From assembly GCA_017880985.1 (NCBI GenBank), contig JADGRK010000150.1, forward strand, positions 1 to 6,438: a stretch of DNA of 6,438 bases, given 5' to 3'. The DNA is from Rhodoferax sp. GTDB taxonomy: Bacteria; Pseudomonadota; Gammaproteobacteria; Burkholderiales; Burkholderiaceae_C. Positions 1 to 6,381 of this stretch are shown in pieces (position 1 is the stretch's first letter; each line of letters opens with the position of its first letter). The position numbers and the translations under genes are program-made. The notes beneath the pieces were generated by a model that saw only the letters and a program-made list of their open reading frames with translations, made no database searches and was not told the origin of the DNA.

Positions 1-21
1 GGAATGCCGTTCATCGCAACC

Positions 22-99
22 TCACAACAGAGCTATGGTGTCGACGATCATGCGCCACTGCTCCGAACCGTCACACAATGTGCGTAAGACCCAACTTTA
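22..99 (-). pseudogene. Possible 3' tail of an unidentified minus-strand gene
   Basis: Read on the minus strand, about 25 codons are open from a stop near 101 to a TGA at 22-24, ending in residues SEQWRMIVDTIALL. The tail has ordinary protein-like composition but no family is recognised. Five bases after a GTGAGG Shine-Dalgarno-like stretch (20-25) another minus-strand ATG occurs at 12-14 and runs off the left edge, so this could be the end of one gene followed by the start of the next in an operon. The upstream part of the tail is missing: an in-frame stop lies close to where the CitE-like tail on the other strand also begins. With so few codons, chance is a real alternative. Confidence 0.22.
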
Positions 100-105
100 T
101 TTTGT

Positions 106-228
106 TCTACGGGTGGCGGTGTGTTCCGCCTCGACGGCCGCATGGTCGATGCGCCCGTGGTACGGCTCGCGCAGCGCAAGCTAGCGCAAAGCCCGCGGAT
201 CGCGGAAGAAAGGCGAGTCAACGTATGA
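106..228 (+). pseudogene. 3' remnant of a CitE-like (HpcH/HpaI aldolase/citrate lyase family) CoA-ester lyase gene
   Basis: The plus-strand frame ending at TGA 226-228 reads GGGVFRLDGRMVDAPVVRLAQ, followed by about 18 further residues. The pattern G-x-F-x-L-D-G-(R/K)-M-(V/I)-D-x-P-V-V is the typical carboxy terminus of CitE-like beta-subunit proteins, which cleave or hydrolyse acyl-CoA esters such as citramalyl-, malyl- or citryl-CoA. Only about 40 residues of an expected 270-300 remain. The same frame carries a stop at 85-87, and the residues between that stop and GGGVF do not look like the family, so the gene is cut at about 100-110. It therefore cannot encode an active enzyme here. The remnant suggests that the locus once had another CoA-thioester catabolic gene. 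Assignment rests on motif recognition only. Confidence 0.6.
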
Positions 229-245
229 GCAACGTGCGCGAGTAA
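225..245 (+). pseudogene. Start of a gene coupled to the CitE-like tail, stopped after six codons
   Basis: An ATG at 225-227 overlaps the TGA of the CitE-like tail as ATGA, the usual arrangement for translationally coupled genes. It is preceded by a purine-rich AAAGGCGAG stretch about seven bases upstream. The frame encodes MSNVRE and then meets TAA at 243-245. This fits the beginning of a former downstream operon gene whose body was lost, with the DMT transporter gene ending 36 bases further on from the opposite direction. A chance ATGA is equally possible for so short a frame. Confidence 0.2.
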
Positions 246-280
246 CTCCAGCAGTTCGCCGTAGGCTCGCGACAAAATCG

Positions 281-1246
281 TCAGATCCCCGCCCGTTTAG
301 CGGCAATCTTTGTTGGCGACATCGGTCCCAAACACATTGCCAGATCGTCTTCATGTGGCCGAGTGGACTGTTCTTCTGAATGTTTATCTCCAAACCGGGC
401 AAGGACTATCACGGCACCGAGAATGATCGCGCCACCAAGCATTTGCAGGTAGGAAATCGTCTCGCCCAAAAAAATTGCGGCGAGCACAATGGTCGCCAGC
501 GGTTCCAGTGTCGAGAGCGTCGAGGCATCGGGCGCCCCCAACCGCGACAATCCAGCAAAAAAGGCGACCATCGCCACTACGGTGCAAACCAAGGCAATAG
601 CGAGGACAGCGCCCCAGCCCGCCAGCGTGACCGGCGGAGTAAACCCCCGAGGAAAGACGATCAGCGCAGAGGAGGCCGCACTCGCCCACATGATGACCGT
701 CGAAGCTGGAATGGCGCCGATGTTCGCCGTGATGCGCTCACCTGCGAGAACATAAATGGCATACATTAGCGCCGCCGCAAGACCAAAGACGACCCCCAGC
801 GTCTGCCCTCCCGCGGTGCCCCCGACCATCAGCGCCGTACCAGCCAGTGCGACCACGACGGCGGAGGCGCGCAGCGGCTTGAGCATGCGCTTTGCGATTA
901 TGGCGTGCAACACGGTGACAATTGCCGGGAACAGATACAGCAGCAGCGCCGTCAATCCGGCCGACGCATAGGACAGTGAAGAAAAGTAGCACCACGACTG
1001 GCCGACGTAGCCCACACCACCCATCAATGCCAGTCCGCCAAGCGCGCGCCCACGGGGCCACGGTTGCCCAGTCATCAGCATCCACCCAGCCATGACACTA
1101 CCGGCAATTGAAAAGCGCAGGAACAGCAAGGTGTCCAGAGGGATGCCTTGCGCGTAGGCTATCTTGCCGAAGATCGCCATGGCTCCAAACGCCACGGCCG
1201 ACAAGGCGATGTATGCGACGCCAGCCGCCCGGCCATGGACTGACAT
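281..1246 (-). CDS. EamA/DMT superfamily transporter (drug/metabolite exporter type)
   Basis: The 321-residue protein has ten hydrophobic segments in two five-helix halves, the standard EamA build. The first helix begins at GVAYIALSAVAFGAMAIFGK. The second half carries the family's characteristic STLEPLATIVLAAIFLGE segment, followed by a last helix ending in VLARFGD. Members are inner-membrane carriers that usually export amino acids, nucleosides or other small metabolites; the substrate here is unknown. The ATG at 1244-1246 (MSVHGR) was chosen. A TTG two codons upstream (1250-1252) is possible and is nearer to the only GGAG (1264-1267), but that spacing of 11 bases is long and no start is well supported. 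About 33 hydrophilic residues follow the last helix, longer than usual and not recognisable, and could be read-through into rearranged DNA. The gene points towards the debris at the left edge. Confidence 0.9.
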   Translation of the reverse strand: MSVHGRAAGVAYIALSAVAFGAMAIFGKIAYAQGIPLDTLLFLRFSIAGSVMAGWMLMTGQPWPRGRALGGLALMGGVGYVGQSWCYFSSLSYASAGLTALLLYLFPAIVTVLHAIIAKRMLKPLRASAVVVALAGTALMVGGTAGGQTLGVVFGLAAALMYAIYVLAGERITANIGAIPASTVIMWASAASSALIVFPRGFTPPVTLAGWGAVLAIALVCTVVAMVAFFAGLSRLGAPDASTLSTLEPLATIVLAAIFLGETISYLQMLGGAIILGAVIVLARFGDKHSEEQSTRPHEDDLAMCLGPMSPTKIAAKRAGI

Positions 1247-1306
1247 ACGCAAAATTAGGCAAACTCCGAATGAATTGTGAGCGTCTTTTTGTGCATCGCG
1301 ATAATT

Positions 1307-1510
1307 CTAGGCGATCACGCCTTCAAGACCGCGCTCTACCGTCGAGACAAGATGGGCATTCAAACCATGACGCCACAGTAGCGGCAACATTGCCACGACG
1401 CCAAACAGATACTGTAAAAACTGCGATTGAAACGGATCGAGAGACAGGGTGATATTTCTTAGGATAGTGTTGAGAAGGGAAAACACCAAGCCGCTTAACG
1501 CAACAAGACC
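1307..1510 (-). pseudogene. Amino-terminal remnant of a second EamA/DMT transporter
   Basis: The minus-strand frame reads GLVALSGLVFSLLNTILRNI, then TLSLDPFQSQFLQYLFGVVA and MLPLLWRHGL. This matches the first two helices of a DMT carrier, including the SLDPFQSQFLxYLFG linker and an MLPLLWRHGL helix end seen in one EamA subgroup. It differs clearly from the same region of the intact DMT gene nearby, so it is not a duplicate of it. Similarity appears to fade after RHGLNAHL (about 1345) and the frame closes at TAG 1307-1309, leaving about 55 family residues of roughly 300. No convincing start codon or Shine-Dalgarno precedes it, and its upstream side abuts the Tn3-like end. It is best read as a dead gene fragment. 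Confidence 0.6.
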
Positions 1511-1539
1511 CCTTATTTTCCGTTTTCTGAGACGACCCC
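1494..1539 (-). repeat. Tn3-family-like terminal inverted repeat (single, solitary end)
   Basis: Read on the minus strand from 1539, the sequence begins GGGGTCGTCTCAGAAAACGG and continues AAAATAA, then about 11 divergent bases, then GCGTTAAG ending at 1494. Tn3-family ends typically start with GGGG and finish near position 38 with ACG(C/T)TAAG. The first 27 bases closely resemble an end of this family as I remember it, which is unverified. Here the total is 46 bases, so the inner part is expanded or replaced. The GGGG tip faces right, so the element's interior would lie to the left, where only the DMT fragment is found. No transposase, resolvase or matching opposite end is visible in the window. 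Confidence 0.4.
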
Positions 1540-1614
1540 AAAGTTGTAACCACCAACGCTCAGGTTAAATGTCCACAGGCGCATCGCCTTAACAGGCTCG
1601 ACATTCGATGCGAT

Positions 1615-2433
1615 TCACAAACGCCGATAAGGCAAAGTGAGCCATTTACGCCATAGAACGCGCGCTTTGCCCTGATAGACTTTCATCTCCTGCGTCAACG
1701 ACTGTCGTGCCTTGGATGCGGTCATTTCCGAAGGCAGCAGCGGATCGCGGATGAGCTGGCCAATTACGGCACGGCCCAACAGCAGTGATTCCCGCACTGC
1801 TGCTTCCAGGTCTGTGCTTCCAAACTTGCGTGCGCTGGACTTCAGCGCCTGCTGCATCTGTCGGTATTGGTTCGAGAGCTTCTCCATCTCCCATAAGGCA
1901 AGAGCCTCTGCCTGACGGGCGTCATCAAGCTCATCGAGGCGAAACACCACCGCCTGCGGTGCCAGGCCAAGCCCCAGTAGTTGTTTGCGAACCGACGTGG
2001 CGCCGCCCGCCAGATTGTCAGGCCGCAGGTGCAGACCAGGCTGAAACAAGCGAAAACCACGCAAGCTCAGGGCCAGGCAATGGCGACGCCACCCGGTCTT
2101 GTCGGAACGCAGGACTCCGGCATCTTGCACGCCCAGCCAGCTTGCGCTCCACGCAACAGTGTGCGGCTCTGTATGCTGCCAATCGTCGACCGTACGGGAG
2201 AGCGCGGGCCCTGAAAGATTCAGTGCATAGCAGCCACGGGCGCAATGCGTGATCTTGCCTTGTCTGGCTAGCCGAGTCAGAGCAACCCGGATCGCCGACT
2301 CGCTCAATCCGATCAGGGCGCCAGCCCGACATAAAGCCTGAACCGGAAGCATTTCCCCATTGGCAACCAGCAGATCCTGGATCAGGTCCGGCGCGCTCGG
2401 CGAGGCAACCGGAATATTACATACTCTGTCCAT
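1615..2433 (-). CDS. PaaX-like family transcriptional repressor
   Basis: The 272-residue protein has the PaaX layout. An amino-terminal winged helix lies at about residues 14-72, with the recognition helix around SESAIRVALTRLAR (44-57) and a wing ending in GCYALN. A central domain contains WSASWLGVQ, and a helical carboxy-terminal domain carries the family-typical LIRDPLLPSEM. PaaX proteins repress aromatic-acid or other acyl-CoA catabolic operons and are released by a CoA thioester, classically phenylacetyl-CoA. The protein is shorter than E. coli PaaX (about 316). The ATG at 2431-2433 has no clear Shine-Dalgarno, and the next in-frame ATG (Met28) would cut into the winged helix, so the first is preferred. 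The gene diverges from the crotonase-ligase pair across about 100 bases that contain a palindrome, so it probably controls both itself and that pair. The ligand is unknown; no ring-oxygenase (paaABCDE) genes are nearby. Confidence 0.82.
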   Translation of the reverse strand: MDRVCNIPVASPSAPDLIQDLLVANGEMLPVQALCRAGALIGLSESAIRVALTRLARQGKITHCARGCYALNLSGPALSRTVDDWQHTEPHTVAWSASWLGVQDAGVLRSDKTGWRRHCLALSLRGFRLFQPGLHLRPDNLAGGATSVRKQLLGLGLAPQAVVFRLDELDDARQAEALALWEMEKLSNQYRQMQQALKSSARKFGSTDLEAAVRESLLLGRAVIGQLIRDPLLPSEMTASKARQSLTQEMKVYQGKARVLWRKWLTLPYRRL

Positions 2434-2457
2434 GATTGCGTAATAAAGACATATTAC
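2415..2457. promoter_or_regulatory. Putative operator: three TATTAC/GTAATA half-sites between paaX-like gene and crotonase gene
   Basis: GTAATA at 2440-2445 and TATTAC at 2452-2457 form a perfect six-base inverted repeat with six bases between. A third copy, TATTAC at 2415-2420, lies inside the first codons of the paaX-like gene and is a direct repeat of the 2452 copy (ATATTACATA versus ATATTACCTA). It also makes an inverted pair with GTAATA at a wider spacing. The palindrome sits immediately upstream of the repressor start and inside a candidate promoter for the divergent genes, where bound repressor would block RNA polymerase. That the PaaX-like protein binds it is inference. Confidence 0.45.
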
Positions 2458-2464
2458 CTAGACT
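2436..2464 (+). promoter_or_regulatory. Candidate sigma-70 promoter for the crotonase-ligase pair
   Basis: TTGCGT (2436-2441) and TAGACT (2459-2464) are separated by 17 bases and match the -35 and -10 consensus moderately well. The spacer holds almost all of the GTAATA-N6-TATTAC palindrome, the usual placement for a repressor operator. Transcripts would carry a leader of about 60 bases before the crotonase ATG. The match is weak enough that other starts in this AT-rich stretch, for example near TTGATG 2465-2470, are possible. Confidence 0.3.
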
Positions 2465-2532
2465 GTTGATGGAGGCATTGATTTGTAATTTTAACTTGGC
2501 ACCAACATCACTTGACCAGACGAGGCAACGGT

Positions 2533-3309
2533 ATGCACTATGTTTCATTTACCACCGACGCTGCCGTATGCACCATCACGCTGAACCGGCCGGACAAGCG
2601 CAACGCGGTCCATGGTCCGATGGCTGCGGAGCTACGTGCTGCTTTTATCCGGTTTGAAGAAGATTCCACACTACGTGTGGCGGTTATAACCGGCGCCGGT
2701 GGCCATTTCTGTGCCGGGGCCGACTTGGGCGCGGTCGGTGATCCAGCCTTGCGCAATGAACTTGAGCCTGACGGGGGCGGCGCAGGGCCCATGGGGCCGA
2801 CCCGCATGGCGCTCTCAAAGCCGCTGATTGCGGCCGTGAACGGATATGCGGTCGCGGGCGGTCTGGAACTGGCGTTGCTGGCGGACTTGCGCGTCGTCGG
2901 CGAAGATGCTGTATTTGGCGTGTTTTGCCGGCGCTGGGGCGTGCCGCTGATTGATGGCGGAACCGTGCGACTACCACGGCTTGTCGGTATGGGCCGGGCT
3001 CTCGACATGATCCTCACCGGACGCGCCGTCATGGCGCCCGAAGCCATGACCATGGGCTTGGTCAACCGCATTGTTCCGGCGGGAGAGGCGCTCACCGCCG
3101 CGCAGGAACTGGCCCGCCTGATAGCCGCCTTTCCGCAAAAATGCATGCTGGCCGACCGCGCATCTGCTTATGGCCAGTGGGACTTGCCGCTGGACCAAGC
3201 ATTGCGCCGTGAGGGCGCGCTCGGTACGCCGATGGTCTTCGCCGAAGGCGAGACCGGTGCTGCCCGCTTTGCCCAAGGAGCAGGGCGGCATGGAAACTTC
3301 AACACTTGA
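2533..3309 (+). CDS. Crotonase-fold protein (enoyl-CoA hydratase/isomerase family)
   Basis: The 258-residue protein is a full-length crotonase, acting in the cytoplasm on acyl-CoA thioesters. It opens with the family's TLNRPDKRNAV (residues 16-26). It carries both oxyanion-hole stretches, HFCAGADL (58-65) and GYAVAGGLELAL (104-115), and LIDGGTVRLPRLVG in the core. Glu112 matches the first catalytic glutamate of rat enoyl-CoA hydratase (Glu144), but the place of the second (Glu164) is Cys132, in VFCRRWGVPLIDGG. That motif defines a distinct subgroup, so simple hydration is uncertain; isomerase, hydrolase or other chemistry is possible. The ATG at 2533 has GAGG seven bases upstream; a TTG at 2512 is less likely. 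The gene ends in TGATG beside the ligase reading frame and is surely co-transcribed with it. Confidence 0.88.
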   Translation: MHYVSFTTDAAVCTITLNRPDKRNAVHGPMAAELRAAFIRFEEDSTLRVAVITGAGGHFCAGADLGAVGDPALRNELEPDGGGAGPMGPTRMALSKPLIAAVNGYAVAGGLELALLADLRVVGEDAVFGVFCRRWGVPLIDGGTVRLPRLVGMGRALDMILTGRAVMAPEAMTMGLVNRIVPAGEALTAAQELARLIAAFPQKCMLADRASAYGQWDLPLDQALRREGALGTPMVFAEGETGAARFAQGAGRHGNFNT

Positions 3310-3383
3310 TGAATTACGCCGGAGTCATGCAGAGCCGGTCTGAACTTGGTTTGCCAAATTACCCACAACGTCCGGAGATAAAG

Positions 3384-4949
3384 ATGACTTCAACGCAACC
3401 TTCACTTCGCGCAAGCAGCGCGACGTATCATGAACTGATTCGCCGCGGCGCTCTTCAGCACGGTCCGCGCACCGCCATCGTTTGCGGCAAAGACAGTCTG
3501 ACCTTTCAGCAGGTGGACCGACTCAGTAACCAACTCGCCCACGCGCTCCATCAGATTGGCGCGCTCCCCCAATCCCGTGTCGGTCTGCTTTTCAATAACG
3601 GTCTCTACAGCGTGCCACTCGACTTCGCATGCGTAAAGGCAGGCATCAACCGGGTACCGTTGAATGCCAGGCTTTCCCTGACCGAACACGCAAGAATGCT
3701 ACAGGACACCCAGTGCAAATATCTGGTCTTTGGTGCCGATCTTGCCGATCGTGCGGCGGCTCTGGCTAACGAAGTGCCTGGACTGATCTGTCTCGGCCTG
3801 GGCGCCGAGTCGACAGAAGGTATCGACCTCCTGACGCAGGCCCGCCAGCAACCGGAGCAGGCTCCTGAAATCGAGGTTCGACCTGACGATGTAGTGTTGA
3901 CGCTCTTTACTTCGGGGACGACCGGCACCTTGAAGGCCGCGCAACATACGCAAGCCTCGTATGCGGCAATTTGCCGCAATGTGTTGCTCAATCTGCTACC
4001 GGCAACCAAAAACGATACGATGCTGCATGCCGCCTCGCTCATCCACGCCAGCGGCGTGTTCGTGCTACCGTTTTGGTTGCGCGGCGGGCGTACCGTGATA
4101 CTTCCGGGATTCGAGCCGCGACTGTTTCTTCAGACGCTGCAATCTGAACGCATCACGGCAATAAATCTGGTGCCAACCATGATGCAAATGCTGCTGGATC
4201 ACCCAGATATCGAGTCTACCGATGTGTCGTCGCTGCAATACGTGATCTATGGTGCCTCTCCCATGCCGCGTGCGGTCATTGAACGCGCCATGGCATTGTG
4301 GGGGCAGCACCGGTTCTGGCAATACTATGGCCAGACCGAAGTCCCTTTATGTTTGACGGTCCTGCGCCCGGAGGACCATTGCGGCGATTTGCTGGACGCC
4401 TGCGGTCAGCCGGCGCTTGATATTGAAATCAGGCTGCTTGACGAGGCGGGCAATGACGTTCCAGCCGGGACTCCGGGCGAAATCGCGGTGCGCGCGCCTT
4501 CGGCGGTCGCTGGCTATTACAACGCACCGGAGCTGACTTCGGCTACCTTCGCGGCCGACGGGTGGGTGCGCACACGGGATATCGGGGTGTTTGACGAACG
4601 TGGCTATCTATTTCTGAAGGACCGTACCTCCGACATGATCATCTCCGGCGGGTACAACGTCTATCCGAGCGAAGTGGAAAACGCTCTCTTGAGCCATCCG
4701 GCGGTTCGGGAATGTGCCGTGATTGGACTTCCCGACAAGGTATGGGTGGAGACAGTAACCGCAGTTGTGGCGCTTCGGCCAGGACAGGACGCCAGCGAGG
4801 CCGAGCTGATCGCCCATGTCGCCACACAAATTGCATCATACAAAAAACCACGGCGTGTTCTGTTCGTGAAAGAAATCCCCAAGACCGCGGTGGGAAAACT
4901 CAATCGCAAACAACTGCGTGACGAATACCGTAAACAAGATGCCGTGTAG
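3384..4949 (+). CDS. AMP-forming acyl-CoA synthetase (acid-CoA ligase)
   Basis: The 521-residue protein belongs to the adenylate-forming ANL superfamily. It uses ATP to make an acyl-adenylate and passes the acyl group to coenzyme A. Motifs appear in order: the phosphate-binding loop TSGTTGTLK (176-184), YYGQTE (314-319), RTRD with the ribose-binding Asp399, the hinge and A8 region DRTSDMIISGGYN (413-425), and PKTAVGKLNRK with the catalytic Lys505. All key residues are present and the length is normal. The start ATG at 3384 has GGAG six bases upstream. In-frame TTG/ATG codons at 3306-3311 overlapping the crotonase stop would add 25-26 unremarkable residues. Acid specificity cannot be read by eye; short-to-medium-chain, aryl or carnitine-type acids are all possible. 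It is the second gene of the crotonase operon and probably supplies its substrate. Confidence 0.92.
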   Translation: MTSTQPSLRASSATYHELIRRGALQHGPRTAIVCGKDSLTFQQVDRLSNQLAHALHQIGALPQSRVGLLFNNGLYSVPLDFACVKAGINRVPLNARLSLTEHARMLQDTQCKYLVFGADLADRAAALANEVPGLICLGLGAESTEGIDLLTQARQQPEQAPEIEVRPDDVVLTLFTSGTTGTLKAAQHTQASYAAICRNVLLNLLPATKNDTMLHAASLIHASGVFVLPFWLRGGRTVILPGFEPRLFLQTLQSERITAINLVPTMMQMLLDHPDIESTDVSSLQYVIYGASPMPRAVIERAMALWGQHRFWQYYGQTEVPLCLTVLRPEDHCGDLLDACGQPALDIEIRLLDEAGNDVPAGTPGEIAVRAPSAVAGYYNAPELTSATFAADGWVRTRDIGVFDERGYLFLKDRTSDMIISGGYNVYPSEVENALLSHPAVRECAVIGLPDKVWVETVTAVVALRPGQDASEAELIAHVATQIASYKKPRRVLFVKEIPKTAVGKLNRKQLRDEYRKQDAV

Positions 4950-5046
4950 GAGTTAGGGTGACAGGGCAACCGACTTGGTCGACTACTGTGTAGTGAAAAC
5001 AGGATTTTGGGTGCCGTGAAGGACGTTGAGTCGTCGGCCGCAACGG

Positions 5047-6303
5047 TCACCTCGATGATGTAATTGGAACAGCACGCGACCAATCCACCCGCTTCACTGG
5101 CACCAGGAACCACGCGAAGGCGAGCCCCTGCGCCGCCGCCAGCACGGCAAACGTGACCCGGAATGCACTGGCAAGGGCCATGCCGCCAGCGGCGAATCCG
5201 TCCACAGAGGCACCGATGCCCCACTGTAGGCCGAAGGCACCGACGAAGACCATCAGGTTGAGCGCGGTATTAACCCGGCCAGAGAGCGCCATTGGGAAGG
5301 CGACAGTGAGTTGTGAATAAGATATGTTGCTGAGACTGAAAGACAACCCCAGCAGGGGCCACAGCCAGGCCGATCGGGCGAGGTCCAAGATGATCGCCAG
5401 TTCGACAACTAGGGCGAGTCCCATGCCGGCAGTCAATAGCGTCATCGGCGCGATGCGGCGGCGGGCCAGCCAACCCGAGCAGGTGGCGACGAAGACGAAG
5501 CCGGCGAGCATCGCCAGACCCATCAAAAACAGGACGCCGGCGGCGTCGGAGCGCGTAGCCCCATTGACCTCAATCATCCAGGGTACCGCCCACAGGCCTT
5601 GGATCGCCATGAAGCCGCCGCTGATCAGACAGCCCTGCGGCGCGAAACGCCAGAAAATGCGATTGCTGTAGATCCGGCCGAGGGTACGGATCTGGTTGCC
5701 AAGGGACTCGTGGTGGGCATCCACCGCTTGGTCGGGCACCGTCATCATGAAGCCCGCAGTCAGTGCCAGCAGCCCGGCGCAGAGGAAGAACACGCCGCGC
5801 CAGCCGAACAGCGGCAGCGCTGCCTCGACTGGGACGCTCGCCGACAACGCGCCGAGGCCGCCGGCGACCATGATCGTTGCTGTTAGCGAGGGCAGGCGCT
5901 CGGCTGGCAACCATTGGCTGAAGGCCTTGACACTGGCCATCAGGCAGGCCGAGACACCGAGCCCGATTAGCGCGCGTGCGACCGCCAGTGTCACAAGAGT
6001 CGTTCCGATAGCGAACAACGCGCAACCTACAGCCGCGACAATCAGGAGTGCCGCCTCTACCCGGCGCGGACCGAAGCGGTCGAGCAGCAGACCGAGCGGC
6101 AACTGAAAGAGACCGAAGCCGAGGAAATAGGCTGAGGTCAGGAGGCCCAAGCCGGCCGCTGTGATGCTGAGCTCTCGCATCAACTCGGGCGCGATTACGG
6201 CGTTGACGCTGCGCAGGCCATAAGACAGGAAATAGCCTGCGGCATAAGCCGGCACGAGGCGGCGCCAGAGGTAGAAGTGTTCGTTCATCGCCTCAATTGT
6301 CAT
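5047..6303 (-). CDS. Major facilitator superfamily permease
   Basis: The 418-residue protein shows about twelve hydrophobic helices in two six-helix halves separated by a hydrophilic loop (around VPDQAVDAHHESLGNQIRTL). It carries the MFS signature between helices 2 and 3, GLLLDRFGPRR (71-81). It is an inner-membrane secondary carrier, most like general organic-acid or sugar-phosphate/nitrate-type permeases; the substrate is not identifiable. The ATG at 6301-6303 is preceded by AGGG about seven bases upstream. A second ATG (6286-6288, Met6) has GAGG only about two bases away and is less likely. The gene is convergent with the ligase, with 97 bases between the stops. By context it might import the acid that the ligase activates, but it is not in that operon. 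Confidence 0.9.
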   Translation of the reverse strand: MTIEAMNEHFYLWRRLVPAYAAGYFLSYGLRSVNAVIAPELMRELSITAAGLGLLTSAYFLGFGLFQLPLGLLLDRFGPRRVEAALLIVAAVGCALFAIGTTLVTLAVARALIGLGVSACLMASVKAFSQWLPAERLPSLTATIMVAGGLGALSASVPVEAALPLFGWRGVFFLCAGLLALTAGFMMTVPDQAVDAHHESLGNQIRTLGRIYSNRIFWRFAPQGCLISGGFMAIQGLWAVPWMIEVNGATRSDAAGVLFLMGLAMLAGFVFVATCSGWLARRRIAPMTLLTAGMGLALVVELAIILDLARSAWLWPLLGLSFSLSNISYSQLTVAFPMALSGRVNTALNLMVFVGAFGLQWGIGASVDGFAAGGMALASAFRVTFAVLAAAQGLAFAWFLVPVKRVDWSRAVPITSSR

Positions 6304-6381
6304 GTAAACACCCTACTCAGGCCGTCGGCCAGCGCAAACGCCCGTCTCCCGATCGTTTTCAAGAAGCCGAATGTCAGTTCC

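Noticed and set aside
1273..1283. AATTGTGAGCG, identical to half of the E. coli lac operator
   Set aside because: Only one half-site is present, with no symmetric partner and no lac-type genes, so it is likely a coincidence.
1580..1612. CGCATCG and CGATGCG inverted repeat just downstream of the paaX-like stop
   Set aside because: Seven-base arms around a 19-base loop without a T tract make a poor terminator; its role is unsupported.
1785..2252. A 155-codon plus-strand open frame opposite the paaX-like gene
   Set aside because: It is a shadow frame; the minus strand encodes the PaaX winged helix and its C-terminal motif throughout this region.
2401..2529. CGAGGCAAC repeated at 2401-2409 and 2521-2529
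   Set aside because: A nine-base direct repeat in coding and leader sequence; the second copy includes the crotonase Shine-Dalgarno, and nothing else around it is repeated.
2538..3146. A 202-codon open frame on the minus strand opposite the crotonase gene
   Set aside because: It is the antisense shadow of a clear crotonase gene; its translation is rich in Ser, Ala, Arg and Pro without any recognisable domain.
4982..4994. ACTAC-TGT-GTAGT hairpin in the convergent gap between the ligase and MFS genes
   Set aside because: The stem is only five base pairs with two GC pairs and no run of T follows on either strand, so it does not qualify as an intrinsic terminator. Nothing else convincing is seen in 4950-5046.
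5696..6106. A 136-codon plus-strand open frame inside the MFS gene
   Set aside because: It lies antisense to well-formed transmembrane helices, and its translation has low-complexity Ser/Ala/Arg composition.
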